Positions 1 to 4,734 of a stretch of 6,518 nt of DNA are shown here, piece by piece (the first letter of the stretch is position 1; each line of letters begins with the position of its first letter). Source of the stretch: an uncultured Collinsella sp. (lineage in GTDB: Bacteria > Actinomycetota > Coriobacteriia > Coriobacteriales > Coriobacteriaceae); assembly GCA_902489855.1 (NCBI GenBank), contig CABUBS010000121.1:1-6518 (forward strand), in the 5' to 3' direction. Below the pieces are notes generated by a model that saw only the letters and a list, made by a program, of their open reading frames with translations, did no database searches and had not been told where the DNA came from. A program made the position numbers and the translations under genes.

Positions 1-198
1 ATCCTTGCCAGCGCGAGCGAGCGCCACGACGGCCTCGACGAGTTTGGTCGAGGGGTTGCCGTCGTTGTCGCGCAGCACGCACGAGCCGGGTGCAAGCATC
101 GTGGCATCCAGGTCGGTAAAGACGTACTTGACCTTGGCCAAGCGCTCGCGCATCTCGCCCGAAAGCTCAGCGACGGTCGGCAGGGTATTGTGGGACAT
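1..198 (-). CDS. HAD-superfamily hydrolase, N-terminal fragment (runs off the window)
   Basis: The first 66 codons of a gene are read from the ATG at 198-196 down to base 1 with no stop, so the 3' part lies outside the window. After an alpha-helical lead of about 24 residues comes KVKYVFTDLDATML. The D29-x-D31-x-T33 pattern behind a hydrophobic strand is HAD motif I, in which the first Asp is the phosphoryl-accepting nucleophile and the second the general acid/base. This family mostly dephosphorylates sugar phosphates or other small phosphorylated metabolites, often in a Cof-like layout. The cap type and substrate cannot be read from this fragment. The start is supported by GGAG (plus-strand CTCC, 204-207) five bases upstream. 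It lies 107 bases after the murE-like gene on the same strand, and I see no convincing promoter of its own, so read-through from murE is possible. Family call fairly sure, function open. Confidence 0.75.
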   Translation of the reverse strand, partial: MSHNTLPTVAELSGEMRERLAKVKYVFTDLDATMLAPGSCVLRDNDGNPSTKLVEAVVALARAGKD

Positions 199-263
199 GG
201 TTACTCCGTTTACGTAGAAGGGTTTGGACTTGGACGGCATGTTTTGATTGAGGGAACACGCTT

Positions 264-296
264 ATGGCGACAGCGCACTCAGGGCGCCGCCGCCAT
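264..296 (-). terminator. 13-bp hairpin after murE, no U-tract
   Basis: Arms 264-276 and 284-296 pair over 13 positions around a 7-base loop (277-283), starting about 10 bases after the murE stop codon. Two of the pairs are G-U only if the RNA is made from the minus strand; on the plus strand they would be A-C mismatches. This fits transcription in the murE direction. The stem is not followed by a run of U, so it is not a textbook intrinsic terminator. It may weaken read-through into the HAD gene or protect the murE mRNA 3' end. Confidence 0.4.
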
Positions 297-305
297 CATG
301 GTTCA

Positions 306-1868
306 TTAGTCAAACTGGGTAACATCGATCAGGCGATTGGCCAGCGAAAGGTCGCTCTCGATGGGCACGAACTCGTCGCCCACGTGCATGAGCTCCTCGT
401 CACCCTTTGCCAGCAGCAAGACAATGGTGGGAGCATCGGGGTTGACGTACTCCTCGCGCGCCGCCTTGAACGCCGCATGCACAGCGGCTTCGCGGTCGAG
501 GATGATCTTGTTCGGCGTATCGTCGGGAACATGCTCGGCAAGCTCGCGACAGACCTTCATCGGGTCCTCGTGAGCTGGATCCTCGTTCGTAAAGATCATC
601 AGGTCGGAATACGGTGCGGCCTCGCGTGGCAATTGCTCGCGGCGCTCCTGCGCCTTGCCGCCGGCGGCGCCAAACAGCGCAATGACGGGGCTAGCGGGAA
701 ACGCGCGCTTGACCGACGAGAAAAGCGAACGGAACGAAAGCTGGTTGTGCGCATAGTCAACGACGCAGATCACGCGGCCGTCCTTCGACTCCACGACCTC
801 CATGCGGCCCGGCACACGCAGTTTGGAGAGGCCCTTCTTGATAGCCTCGATACCGATGCCGATCTCGCGCGCAGCGGCGATAGCGACCAGCGCGTTTTCC
901 ACGTTAAAGTCGCCCGCGATACCCAGCAGGACCTTCTCCCCCGCCTCGGGCTCGTCGGCGCTCATGCCGTGCAAGTTGAACTCGATGTTAAAGCCGAGCA
1001 TGCGGACATCGCTCGCCCACAGGCTTGCCTCGGGATGCTCGACGCCAACGGTCACCAAGCGCTCGGCCGTCGACGCTGCCTCTAGCACACGGTCAACCTC
1101 ATCGGTGCCCAGATTCACCACGGCGGTCTTTGCCTGGTCAAAGATCCTAAGCTTGCTCTCAAAATAATCCTCAAACGTGGGGTGTTCGATCGGCGAGATG
1201 TGGTCGCGGCCGATGTTGAGGAAGCACGCCACGTCAAACGGCAGATTCTCGACGCGTTGGTACTTGAGCGCCTGGCTCGAGACCTCCATGACCATGGACT
1301 GGCGACCGGACGTGCGGCAGTTGGCGATATGGCGCCAAACCTCGGGGGCCTCGGGCGTGGTGTTGGTGCTCTCGTAGCACTCGATACCATCGTCGGTACT
1401 CACCGAGCCGATCATGCCGCAGGACTCGCCCGCCGCCTTGATGATGGACTGGAGCATAAAAGCGGCCGTGGTCTTTCCCTTGGTGCCGGTGATGCCCACG
1501 ATCTTGACGTCGTGGTCGGGACGGTCGTAGACCTCCGGCGGCAACAGGGCCATGGCCGTGCGAACACTATCAACAACCAGCATCGCAGCACCGCTCTCCT
1601 GCGCCAGCGGCTCCAGAGACTCGACCAGCGACTCCTCGCACACAAATGCGACGGCGCCCGCATCGAGCGCCATGCTCAAAAACGCGGGCTTAAAGGCAGC
1701 ACCTTTGCAAAAGAATACGTCACCTGCCGAGACCGCGCGCGAATCAAACGAGCAGCCGGTCACGGCGCGCTCGTCAACCTGCTCTGATGCGCGCAGCTCG
1801 CCGCACACATCGAGAAGCTTGGCAAGCGTATCGACCGTGGTCACGGTCGCGGAATCCGAATGGTGCAT
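306..1868 (-). CDS. murE: MurE-family UDP-MurNAc-tripeptide synthetase (cytoplasmic Mur ligase)
   Basis: A 520-residue protein with the three-domain Mur ligase layout. It should add the third stem-peptide residue to UDP-MurNAc-L-Ala-D-Glu using ATP, in the cytoplasm. Visible landmarks: N-terminal MurE-type domain with DSR at 42-44; P-loop GITGTKGKTT at 125-134; NTTPE at 169-173; MEVSSQAL at 194-201; NIGRDH at 218-223; the likely carbamylated Lys at 239 (ESK); GDFNVEN at 319-325; VPGRME at 352-357; DYAHN at 371-375. Oddities: EVSSQ replaces the usual EVSSH, and DYAHNQ the usual DYAHTP. At 428-436 NEDPAHEDP stands where DAP-adding enzymes carry DNPR, so a residue other than meso-DAP (Lys, Orn or another) is plausible. 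It may be a MurE paralogue. Start ATG at 1868-1866 follows an AAGGTGA-type ribosome site. asnB lies 111 bases upstream, but a terminator and a separate promoter lie between them. Family sure; exact substrate not. Confidence 0.82.
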   Translation of the reverse strand: MHHSDSATVTTVDTLAKLLDVCGELRASEQVDERAVTGCSFDSRAVSAGDVFFCKGAAFKPAFLSMALDAGAVAFVCEESLVESLEPLAQESGAAMLVVDSVRTAMALLPPEVYDRPDHDVKIVGITGTKGKTTAAFMLQSIIKAAGESCGMIGSVSTDDGIECYESTNTTPEAPEVWRHIANCRTSGRQSMVMEVSSQALKYQRVENLPFDVACFLNIGRDHISPIEHPTFEDYFESKLRIFDQAKTAVVNLGTDEVDRVLEAASTAERLVTVGVEHPEASLWASDVRMLGFNIEFNLHGMSADEPEAGEKVLLGIAGDFNVENALVAIAAAREIGIGIEAIKKGLSKLRVPGRMEVVESKDGRVICVVDYAHNQLSFRSLFSSVKRAFPASPVIALFGAAGGKAQERREQLPREAAPYSDLMIFTNEDPAHEDPMKVCRELAEHVPDDTPNKIILDREAAVHAAFKAAREEYVNPDAPTIVLLLAKGDEELMHVGDEFVPIESDLSLANRLIDVTQFD

Positions 1869-1902
1869 CTTTCACCTTTCTCAGCCATTTGGCAGGGACG
1901 GT

Positions 1903-1931
1903 TTTATAGTAACTGAAACGCACCCACGCAA
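1903..1931 (-). promoter_or_regulatory. Candidate promoter of murE
   Basis: On the minus strand, TTGCGT (1931-1926) and TATAAA (1908-1903) are separated by exactly 17 bases. The -10 matches consensus at five of six positions; the -35 matches only at TTG. The predicted start leaves a leader of roughly 30 bases before the murE ATG. The -35 overlaps the U-tract of the asnB terminator (1930-1934). No experimental support. Confidence 0.45.
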
Positions 1932-1954
1932 AAACGGCTCCCGGAGGAGCCGTT
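1930..1954 (-). terminator. Intrinsic terminator of asnB
   Basis: The perfect 9-bp stem 1933-1941 / 1946-1954 (AACGGCTCC with its complement) has a four-base loop. On the minus strand it runs directly into five T (1934-1930). It begins 26 bases after the asnB stop codon, the expected place for a factor-independent terminator. It separates asnB from murE. Confidence 0.88.
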
Positions 1955-1979
1955 ACGCGCAGGCGTTCGTAAGCCGAGG

Positions 1980-3860
1980 CTAGGCAGCCTGAACAGCGGG
2001 CTGGTCCTCGTCGATAAAGAAGCGCTTGTACCACACTAGGAACACGAGCGGCGTATAGATCTTGCGCTGGAAATCGCCCTTGCCCGCAAAGTGCAGATCG
2101 AGCAGGTGCATGAGCTCGTCGGTATCGAAGAACTCGCTTGCCCACGGCGCGGTGAAGTACTCCTTGACATAGTCGTACCACTTTTGCTCGCGCAGCCAGT
2201 AGACAATCGGCACCGGGAAGCCCACCTTGGGACGGGTGGCCCACTCATCGGGCAGCGACTTGTTGGCAGCGTGGCGGAGTACCTGTTTGTTGCCGTTCTC
2301 GTTGATGCGGTAGCGGTCGGGAATGTGCTCGGCGAACTCCATGACCTTGCGGTCCAGGAAGGGCACGCGCAGCTCCAGTGAGTGTGCCATGCACATCTTG
2401 TCGGCCTTGAGCAGAATGTCGCCCGGGAGCCACATGTTCATGTCCAGGTACTGCTTCTTGACCAGCTCGGGCTGACCCTTCACGCGCGCATAGATGGGAG
2501 CGGCAAGCTCGAAGGCGCCATCGCCGGTGTTGTACTCGGGCTTGAGCACGCCGTCGACCTCGCGCTCCGGCCATACCAGAGCCTGTCCCAGGAACGACTT
2601 CTCGGGGATCTCGGCACCCTTGACCAGGAAGTTATGTCCCTTGAAGTACGGCATATGCAGCGCCAGGTTACCGAGCGCGCGACGGATGGGCAGCGGCACC
2701 ATCTTTTTGTACTTGCGCACCGGGACCGTATCCTCGTAGTAGGCGTAGCCGCCAAAGAGCTCGTCGGCGCCTTCGCCCGAAAGCACGACGGTGACGTCCT
2801 TGCGGGCCATCTCGGCCAAGAACCACAGCGGCACGGAAGACAGGTTGGACTGCGGCTCGTCCATGTGATACTGGATGTCCTCGAGAGCACCGAAAAACTC
2901 GTCGGCGGTAATCATCTTGCGAACGTTCTCGACGCCGAGCTTATCGGAAAGCTCCTTGGCGTAGTTGGTCTCGTTGAAGTTCTTGTAGTCAAAGCCCACC
3001 GAGAAGGTCTTGTCGGGCATGAGGCAAGCGGCGATGTAGCTGGAGTCGACGCCACCGGAGAGGAACGACGCGACCTTGACGTCGGCGATGCGATGGGCCT
3101 CGACGCTCTCGTGCACGACCTCGTCCAGCTCGTCGACATACTCCTCGAACGGCTTCTCGACGGCAGAGTAATCGCAATCCCAGTAGCGCTCGATGTTCAT
3201 CTTGCCGGTCGGGATATCGACGGTAAAGTAGTGCGCCGGCGGCAGCTTGTAGACACCCTCGAAGAAGGTCTCCTCGGTTGCCGAATACTGCAGCGTCATG
3301 TACGGACGCAGGGCCTTTTTGTTGACCGCCTTGTGGAAGTGCGGGTAGTCCAGGAAGCTCTTGATCTCGGAGCCAAAGAGCACGCCCGGAGCGCCGTCGC
3401 CCGCATCGGCCATGGGATAGTAGTAAAGCGGCTTGATGCCAAAGATGTCACGGGCGCCAAAAAGCTTGTTCTTCTTTTTGTCCCAGATGACGAAGGCGTA
3501 CATACCGCGCAGGCGATCGAGGACGGCCTCGCCCCACTCCTCGTAGCCGTGCAGGAGGCTCTCGGTGTCGGCGCCGCAATGGAACTTGTAGCCCTTGGCT
3601 TCGAGCTCGGAACGGAGTTCTTGGAAGTTGTAGATCTCGCCGTTGAAGACAATGACGACGCTGCCGTCCTCATTGGCCATGGGCTGAGCGCCGGCCTCGG
3701 TCAGGTCGAGGATCGACAGGCGGCGGAAGCCCAGGGCAACGCGGCCGTCGATAAACTGACCGCCCATGTCGGGACCGCGATGGACGATGCGGTCCATCAT
3801 CTTGGTGAGCACCTCGGATTGGTTATCCGTCCCACCGACAAAACCGACAAAACCGCACAT
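1980..3860 (-). CDS. asnB: Asparagine synthetase (glutamine-hydrolysing), AsnB type
   Basis: A 626-residue cytoplasmic enzyme converting aspartate, glutamine and ATP to asparagine, glutamate, AMP and PPi. It starts MCGFVGF, so after Met removal Cys2 is the N-terminal nucleophile of the class II glutaminase domain (about 1-200). Also visible there: HRGPD at 27-31, RRLSILDL at 46-53 and FNGEIYNF at 72-79. The synthetase domain (about 240-610) has the pyrophosphate-binding loop SGGVDSS at 268-274, SGEGADELFGG at 361-371, and the conserved stretch at about 478-503 (LPGDILLKADK, then LELRVPFLD). All key motifs are intact and the length suits the longer Gram-positive AsnB forms. The ATG at 3860-3858 is fixed by Cys2 and preceded by a purine-rich GAGGGGA ribosome site. 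It appears monocistronic, with a -10 box upstream and a terminator downstream. A related AsnB-fold amidotransferase with another acceptor is possible but less likely, because the aspartate-type synthetase motifs are complete. Confidence 0.93.
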   Translation of the reverse strand: MCGFVGFVGGTDNQSEVLTKMMDRIVHRGPDMGGQFIDGRVALGFRRLSILDLTEAGAQPMANEDGSVVIVFNGEIYNFQELRSELEAKGYKFHCGADTESLLHGYEEWGEAVLDRLRGMYAFVIWDKKKNKLFGARDIFGIKPLYYYPMADAGDGAPGVLFGSEIKSFLDYPHFHKAVNKKALRPYMTLQYSATEETFFEGVYKLPPAHYFTVDIPTGKMNIERYWDCDYSAVEKPFEEYVDELDEVVHESVEAHRIADVKVASFLSGGVDSSYIAACLMPDKTFSVGFDYKNFNETNYAKELSDKLGVENVRKMITADEFFGALEDIQYHMDEPQSNLSSVPLWFLAEMARKDVTVVLSGEGADELFGGYAYYEDTVPVRKYKKMVPLPIRRALGNLALHMPYFKGHNFLVKGAEIPEKSFLGQALVWPEREVDGVLKPEYNTGDGAFELAAPIYARVKGQPELVKKQYLDMNMWLPGDILLKADKMCMAHSLELRVPFLDRKVMEFAEHIPDRYRINENGNKQVLRHAANKSLPDEWATRPKVGFPVPIVYWLREQKWYDYVKEYFTAPWASEFFDTDELMHLLDLHFAGKGDFQRKIYTPLVFLVWYKRFFIDEDQPAVQAA

Positions 3861-3911
3861 ATACTATCCCCTCTGCTGTTGCTGGGCATCAAATCGAATC
3901 AGTAGCTTTTG

Positions 3912-3917
3912 AGTATA
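3912..3917 (-). promoter_or_regulatory. Candidate -10 box of asnB
   Basis: TATACT on the minus strand (five of six to consensus) lies about 50 bases upstream of the asnB ATG, giving a leader of roughly 45 bases. No good -35 is found at 16-19 bases spacing (the sequence there is C-rich), so the promoter may need an activator. The leader is too short for a T-box or other riboswitch. Confidence 0.4.
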
Positions 3918-4028
3918 CCCGAGGGCGTAAAGAGGGGCGGAATGTTCAGGCAATCTCAACTGAATCAGCTCCGCTGTGACACGCGCCGGTTACCTTTAAT
4001 GGATATGAGGTGAATGGGGCGATTGTTT

Positions 4029-4037
4029 TGCTATACT
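4029..4037 (+). promoter_or_regulatory. Extended -10 promoter of tRNA-Val
   Basis: TGCTATACT is an extended -10 element (TG-N-TATACT). It ends 10 bases before the first base of the mature tRNA, so transcription should start a few bases upstream of it. No recognisable -35 lies at the standard distance, which is common when TGN is present. Confidence 0.6.
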
Positions 4038-4047
4038 CTCTCCGCAC

Positions 4048-4123
4048 GGGCGATTGGCGCAACGGTTAGCGCAGGTGCTTTACACGCACAAGGCTGGGGG
4101 TTCGAATCCCTCATCGCCCACCA
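4048..4123 (+). tRNA. tRNA-Val (anticodon UAC)
   Basis: A 76-base cloverleaf with encoded CCA. Acceptor GGGCGAT (4048-4054) pairs perfectly with ATCGCCC (4113-4119); discriminator A4120; CCA at 4121-4123. D-stem GCGC/GCGC (4057-4060, 4069-4072) closes a loop containing GG. The anticodon stem is 4074-4078/4086-4090 around the loop TTTACAC (4079-4085), placing TAC at 4081-4083, which reads GUN valine codons. T-stem 4096-4100/4108-4112 carries the loop TTCGAAT and one G-U pair. The outermost anticodon-stem pair (G4074-A4090) is a mismatch; all other helices are sound. It is a single gene, followed at once by its own terminator, and oriented away from asnB. Its last 18 bases are repeated 184 bases downstream. 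Confidence 0.95.
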
Positions 4124-4191
4124 TTGAATTGGAAACGGTCCTCGAAAGGGGACCGTTTTTGTTTGGGCCCATTTCATGGGATTCGAACCCG
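4106..4191 (+). repeat. Copy 1 of a tRNA-end / terminator / T-arm cassette
   Basis: This 86-base unit begins with the last 18 bases of tRNA-Val (4106-4123). It then carries a terminator hairpin (4133-4158) and ends in CATGGGATTCGAACCCG (4175-4191), preceded by GCCCA. The second copy at 4290-4376 has identical ends and the same order but a different hairpin. The final block on the minus strand is GGG-TTCGAAT-CCC, the shape of a tRNA T-arm. Confidence 0.65.
4133..4160 (+). terminator. Intrinsic terminator of tRNA-Val
   Basis: An 11-bp stem (4133-4143 / 4148-4158, one G-T pair) is closed by a GAAA tetraloop. The last three stem bases begin a five-T run (4156-4160), followed by GTTT. It starts 10 bases after the tRNA CCA end. 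Confidence 0.88.
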
Positions 4192-4289
4192 TAAGGGTGC
4201 GGAGCTGAGGAAACGCGAAGCGTTTTCCAGCGCAGCACGCGAGGAGCGAAGCGACGAAGCGGATGCGGGCGGCGGAGCCGCACGCGGAC
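4192..4289 (+). repeat. GC-rich palindromic block between the two cassette copies
   Basis: No gene is seen here. A hairpin at 4204-4231 has AAACGC/GCGTTT around a GAA loop, flanked by GG/CC and GCT/AGC pairs with single-base bulges. Three copies of GAAGCG lie at 4217, 4248 and 4256. A second hairpin, GCGGC-GGA-GCCGC (4269-4281), is extended by GCG/CGC (4265-4267/4283-4285). GTGCGG (4197-4202) can also pair with CCGCAC (4278-4283), enclosing the block. The look is that of a REP-like palindromic element, but whether it recurs in the genome is unknown. Strand is arbitrary. Confidence 0.5.
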
Positions 4290-4376
4290 ATCCCTCATCG
4301 CCCACCACTGATTTGATAGGCCTCCAGCGATGGAGGCCTTTCCTTTTTCATGCCCAGCGCATGGGATTCGAACCCG
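4290..4376 (+). repeat. Copy 2 of the cassette, starting with a truncated tRNA-Val 3' end
   Basis: Bases 4290-4307 match the tRNA-Val 3' end (T-stem 3' side, acceptor 3' arm and CCA) exactly. Similarity continues more weakly for about 12 bases beyond CCA. A different terminator hairpin follows (4318-4339), then GCCCA, three differing bases and the identical 17-base T-arm-like block (4360-4376). No tRNA body precedes the 18 bases, so this is a remnant or an attachment-like duplicate, not a functional tRNA. Confidence 0.65.
4318..4348 (+). terminator. Intrinsic terminator behind the tRNA-end remnant
   Basis: A perfect 9-bp stem AGGCCTCCA (4318-4326) / TGGAGGCCT (4331-4339) has a GCGA tetraloop and is followed by TTCCTTTTT. 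It sits 10 bases after the duplicated CCA, the same spacing as the terminator behind the intact tRNA. No intact plus-strand gene precedes it, so it was probably inherited with the tRNA remnant. Confidence 0.8.
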
Positions 4377-4628
4377 CCAGCACGTCTGTCACAAAGGCCG
4401 TGGTCAAAAAATGGCAAAAATGAGTACTGCTACTTTGTTTGCAACATATAAAAAGACAGTATTTGCTTAAGTTACGCAACATATGTCCATTATAAGGACT
4501 AACAGTTAGATCAAAATCGTGTATTCATCGCCATTTCGACTTGCTATCTGGCCTTATTAGTCCAAAACTGCTGCTACCAAATCGGTAGCAGTACTCATAT
4601 TTACTGTTTTTTGGTCAGCAGGTCCCCC
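4377..4628. other. AT-rich non-coding segment bounded by inverted repeats
   Basis: No credible gene is seen. The composition is clearly more AT-rich than the flanking genes. A perfect 14-base inverted repeat (4420-4433 and 4585-4598) bounds about 179 bases. Inside are GCAACATAT twice (4441, 4476), the small palindrome CTAAC-A-GTTAG (4499-4509) and a GGACTAA/TTAGTCC pair (4496-4502/4557-4563). A local hairpin CTGCTACC-AAATC-GGTAGCAG (4571-4591) shares the right arm of the long repeat. No matching short direct duplication was seen outside the ends, so a classical transposition footprint is not shown. The segment lies between two converging transcription units. Confidence 0.55.
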
Positions 4629-4651
4629 TTGCCTTAGCAAATCTAAGGCAA
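4629..4651. other. Perfect 9-bp hairpin next to the argD terminator
   Basis: TTGCCTTAG (4629-4637) and CTAAGGCAA (4643-4651) pair perfectly around a five-base loop. No U-run follows on either strand, so it is not a terminator by itself. Read on the minus strand it comes just after the argD terminator and shares two bases of that terminator's U-tract. Role unknown. Confidence 0.5.
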
Positions 4652-4709
4652 AACGGGCTCCAGACCGCTGAATCATGCCGCATAGGGCACGTCAGCAGTC
4701 CGGAACCCG
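4650..4709 (-). terminator. Intrinsic terminator of the argBD operon
   Basis: An 18-bp outer stem (4654-4671 / 4692-4709) and a 6-bp inner stem (4674-4679 / 4686-4691) have a six-base loop and a two-base bulge (4672-4673). The hairpin is followed directly on the minus strand by TTTTG (4653-4649). The three outer and one inner non-Watson-Crick pairs are G-U in minus-strand RNA but A-C on the plus strand, so it has evolved as argD-direction RNA. It starts 25 bases after the argD stop. The U-tract is short but the stem is very strong. Confidence 0.82.
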
Positions 4710-4734
4710 GTCCAAATTGAGTTATTGCACCGCG

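Noticed and set aside
264..1085. Plus-strand open frame (273 codons) opposite murE
   Set aside because: It is antisense to the conserved ligase and begins inside the 264-296 hairpin; composition artefact.
1774..2244. Minus-strand open frame (156 codons) bridging the asnB end and murE start
   Set aside because: It runs through the asnB 3' end in another frame, the terminator and the murE start. Nothing supports translation.
2382..3905. Long plus-strand open frame (507 codons) opposite asnB
   Set aside because: It is antisense to a fully conserved AsnB. It is Leu/Val/Asp/His-rich, as expected when GC-rich codons are read backwards, and has no recognisable domain.
3861..3911. T-box or asparagine-responsive riboswitch in the asnB leader
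   Set aside because: The leader from the candidate -10 is about 45 bases, with no specifier stem, no T-box sequence and no terminator hairpin.
4192..4289. Possible CRISPR or tandem-repeat array
   Set aside because: The repeats are only 6 bases, unevenly spaced, and no constant-repeat/variable-spacer pattern exists anywhere in the window.
4031..4298. Minus-strand open frames of 72-86 codons across the tRNA
   Set aside because: They are antisense to the tRNA-Val and its terminator. The MRDSNPQP-like peptide is a well-known artefact of reading tRNA genes backwards.
4124..4423. Plus-strand open frame of 99 codons after the tRNA
   Set aside because: It begins with TTG directly after the tRNA CCA and crosses two terminators and the tRNA remnant. 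The RMGFEP-type peptide is what tRNA T-arm sequence yields when translated.
4464..4493. Possible plus-strand promoter in the AT-rich segment (TTGCTT, 18 bases, CATTAT)
   Set aside because: Both boxes are weak, AT-rich DNA gives such matches by chance, and no gene follows on that strand.
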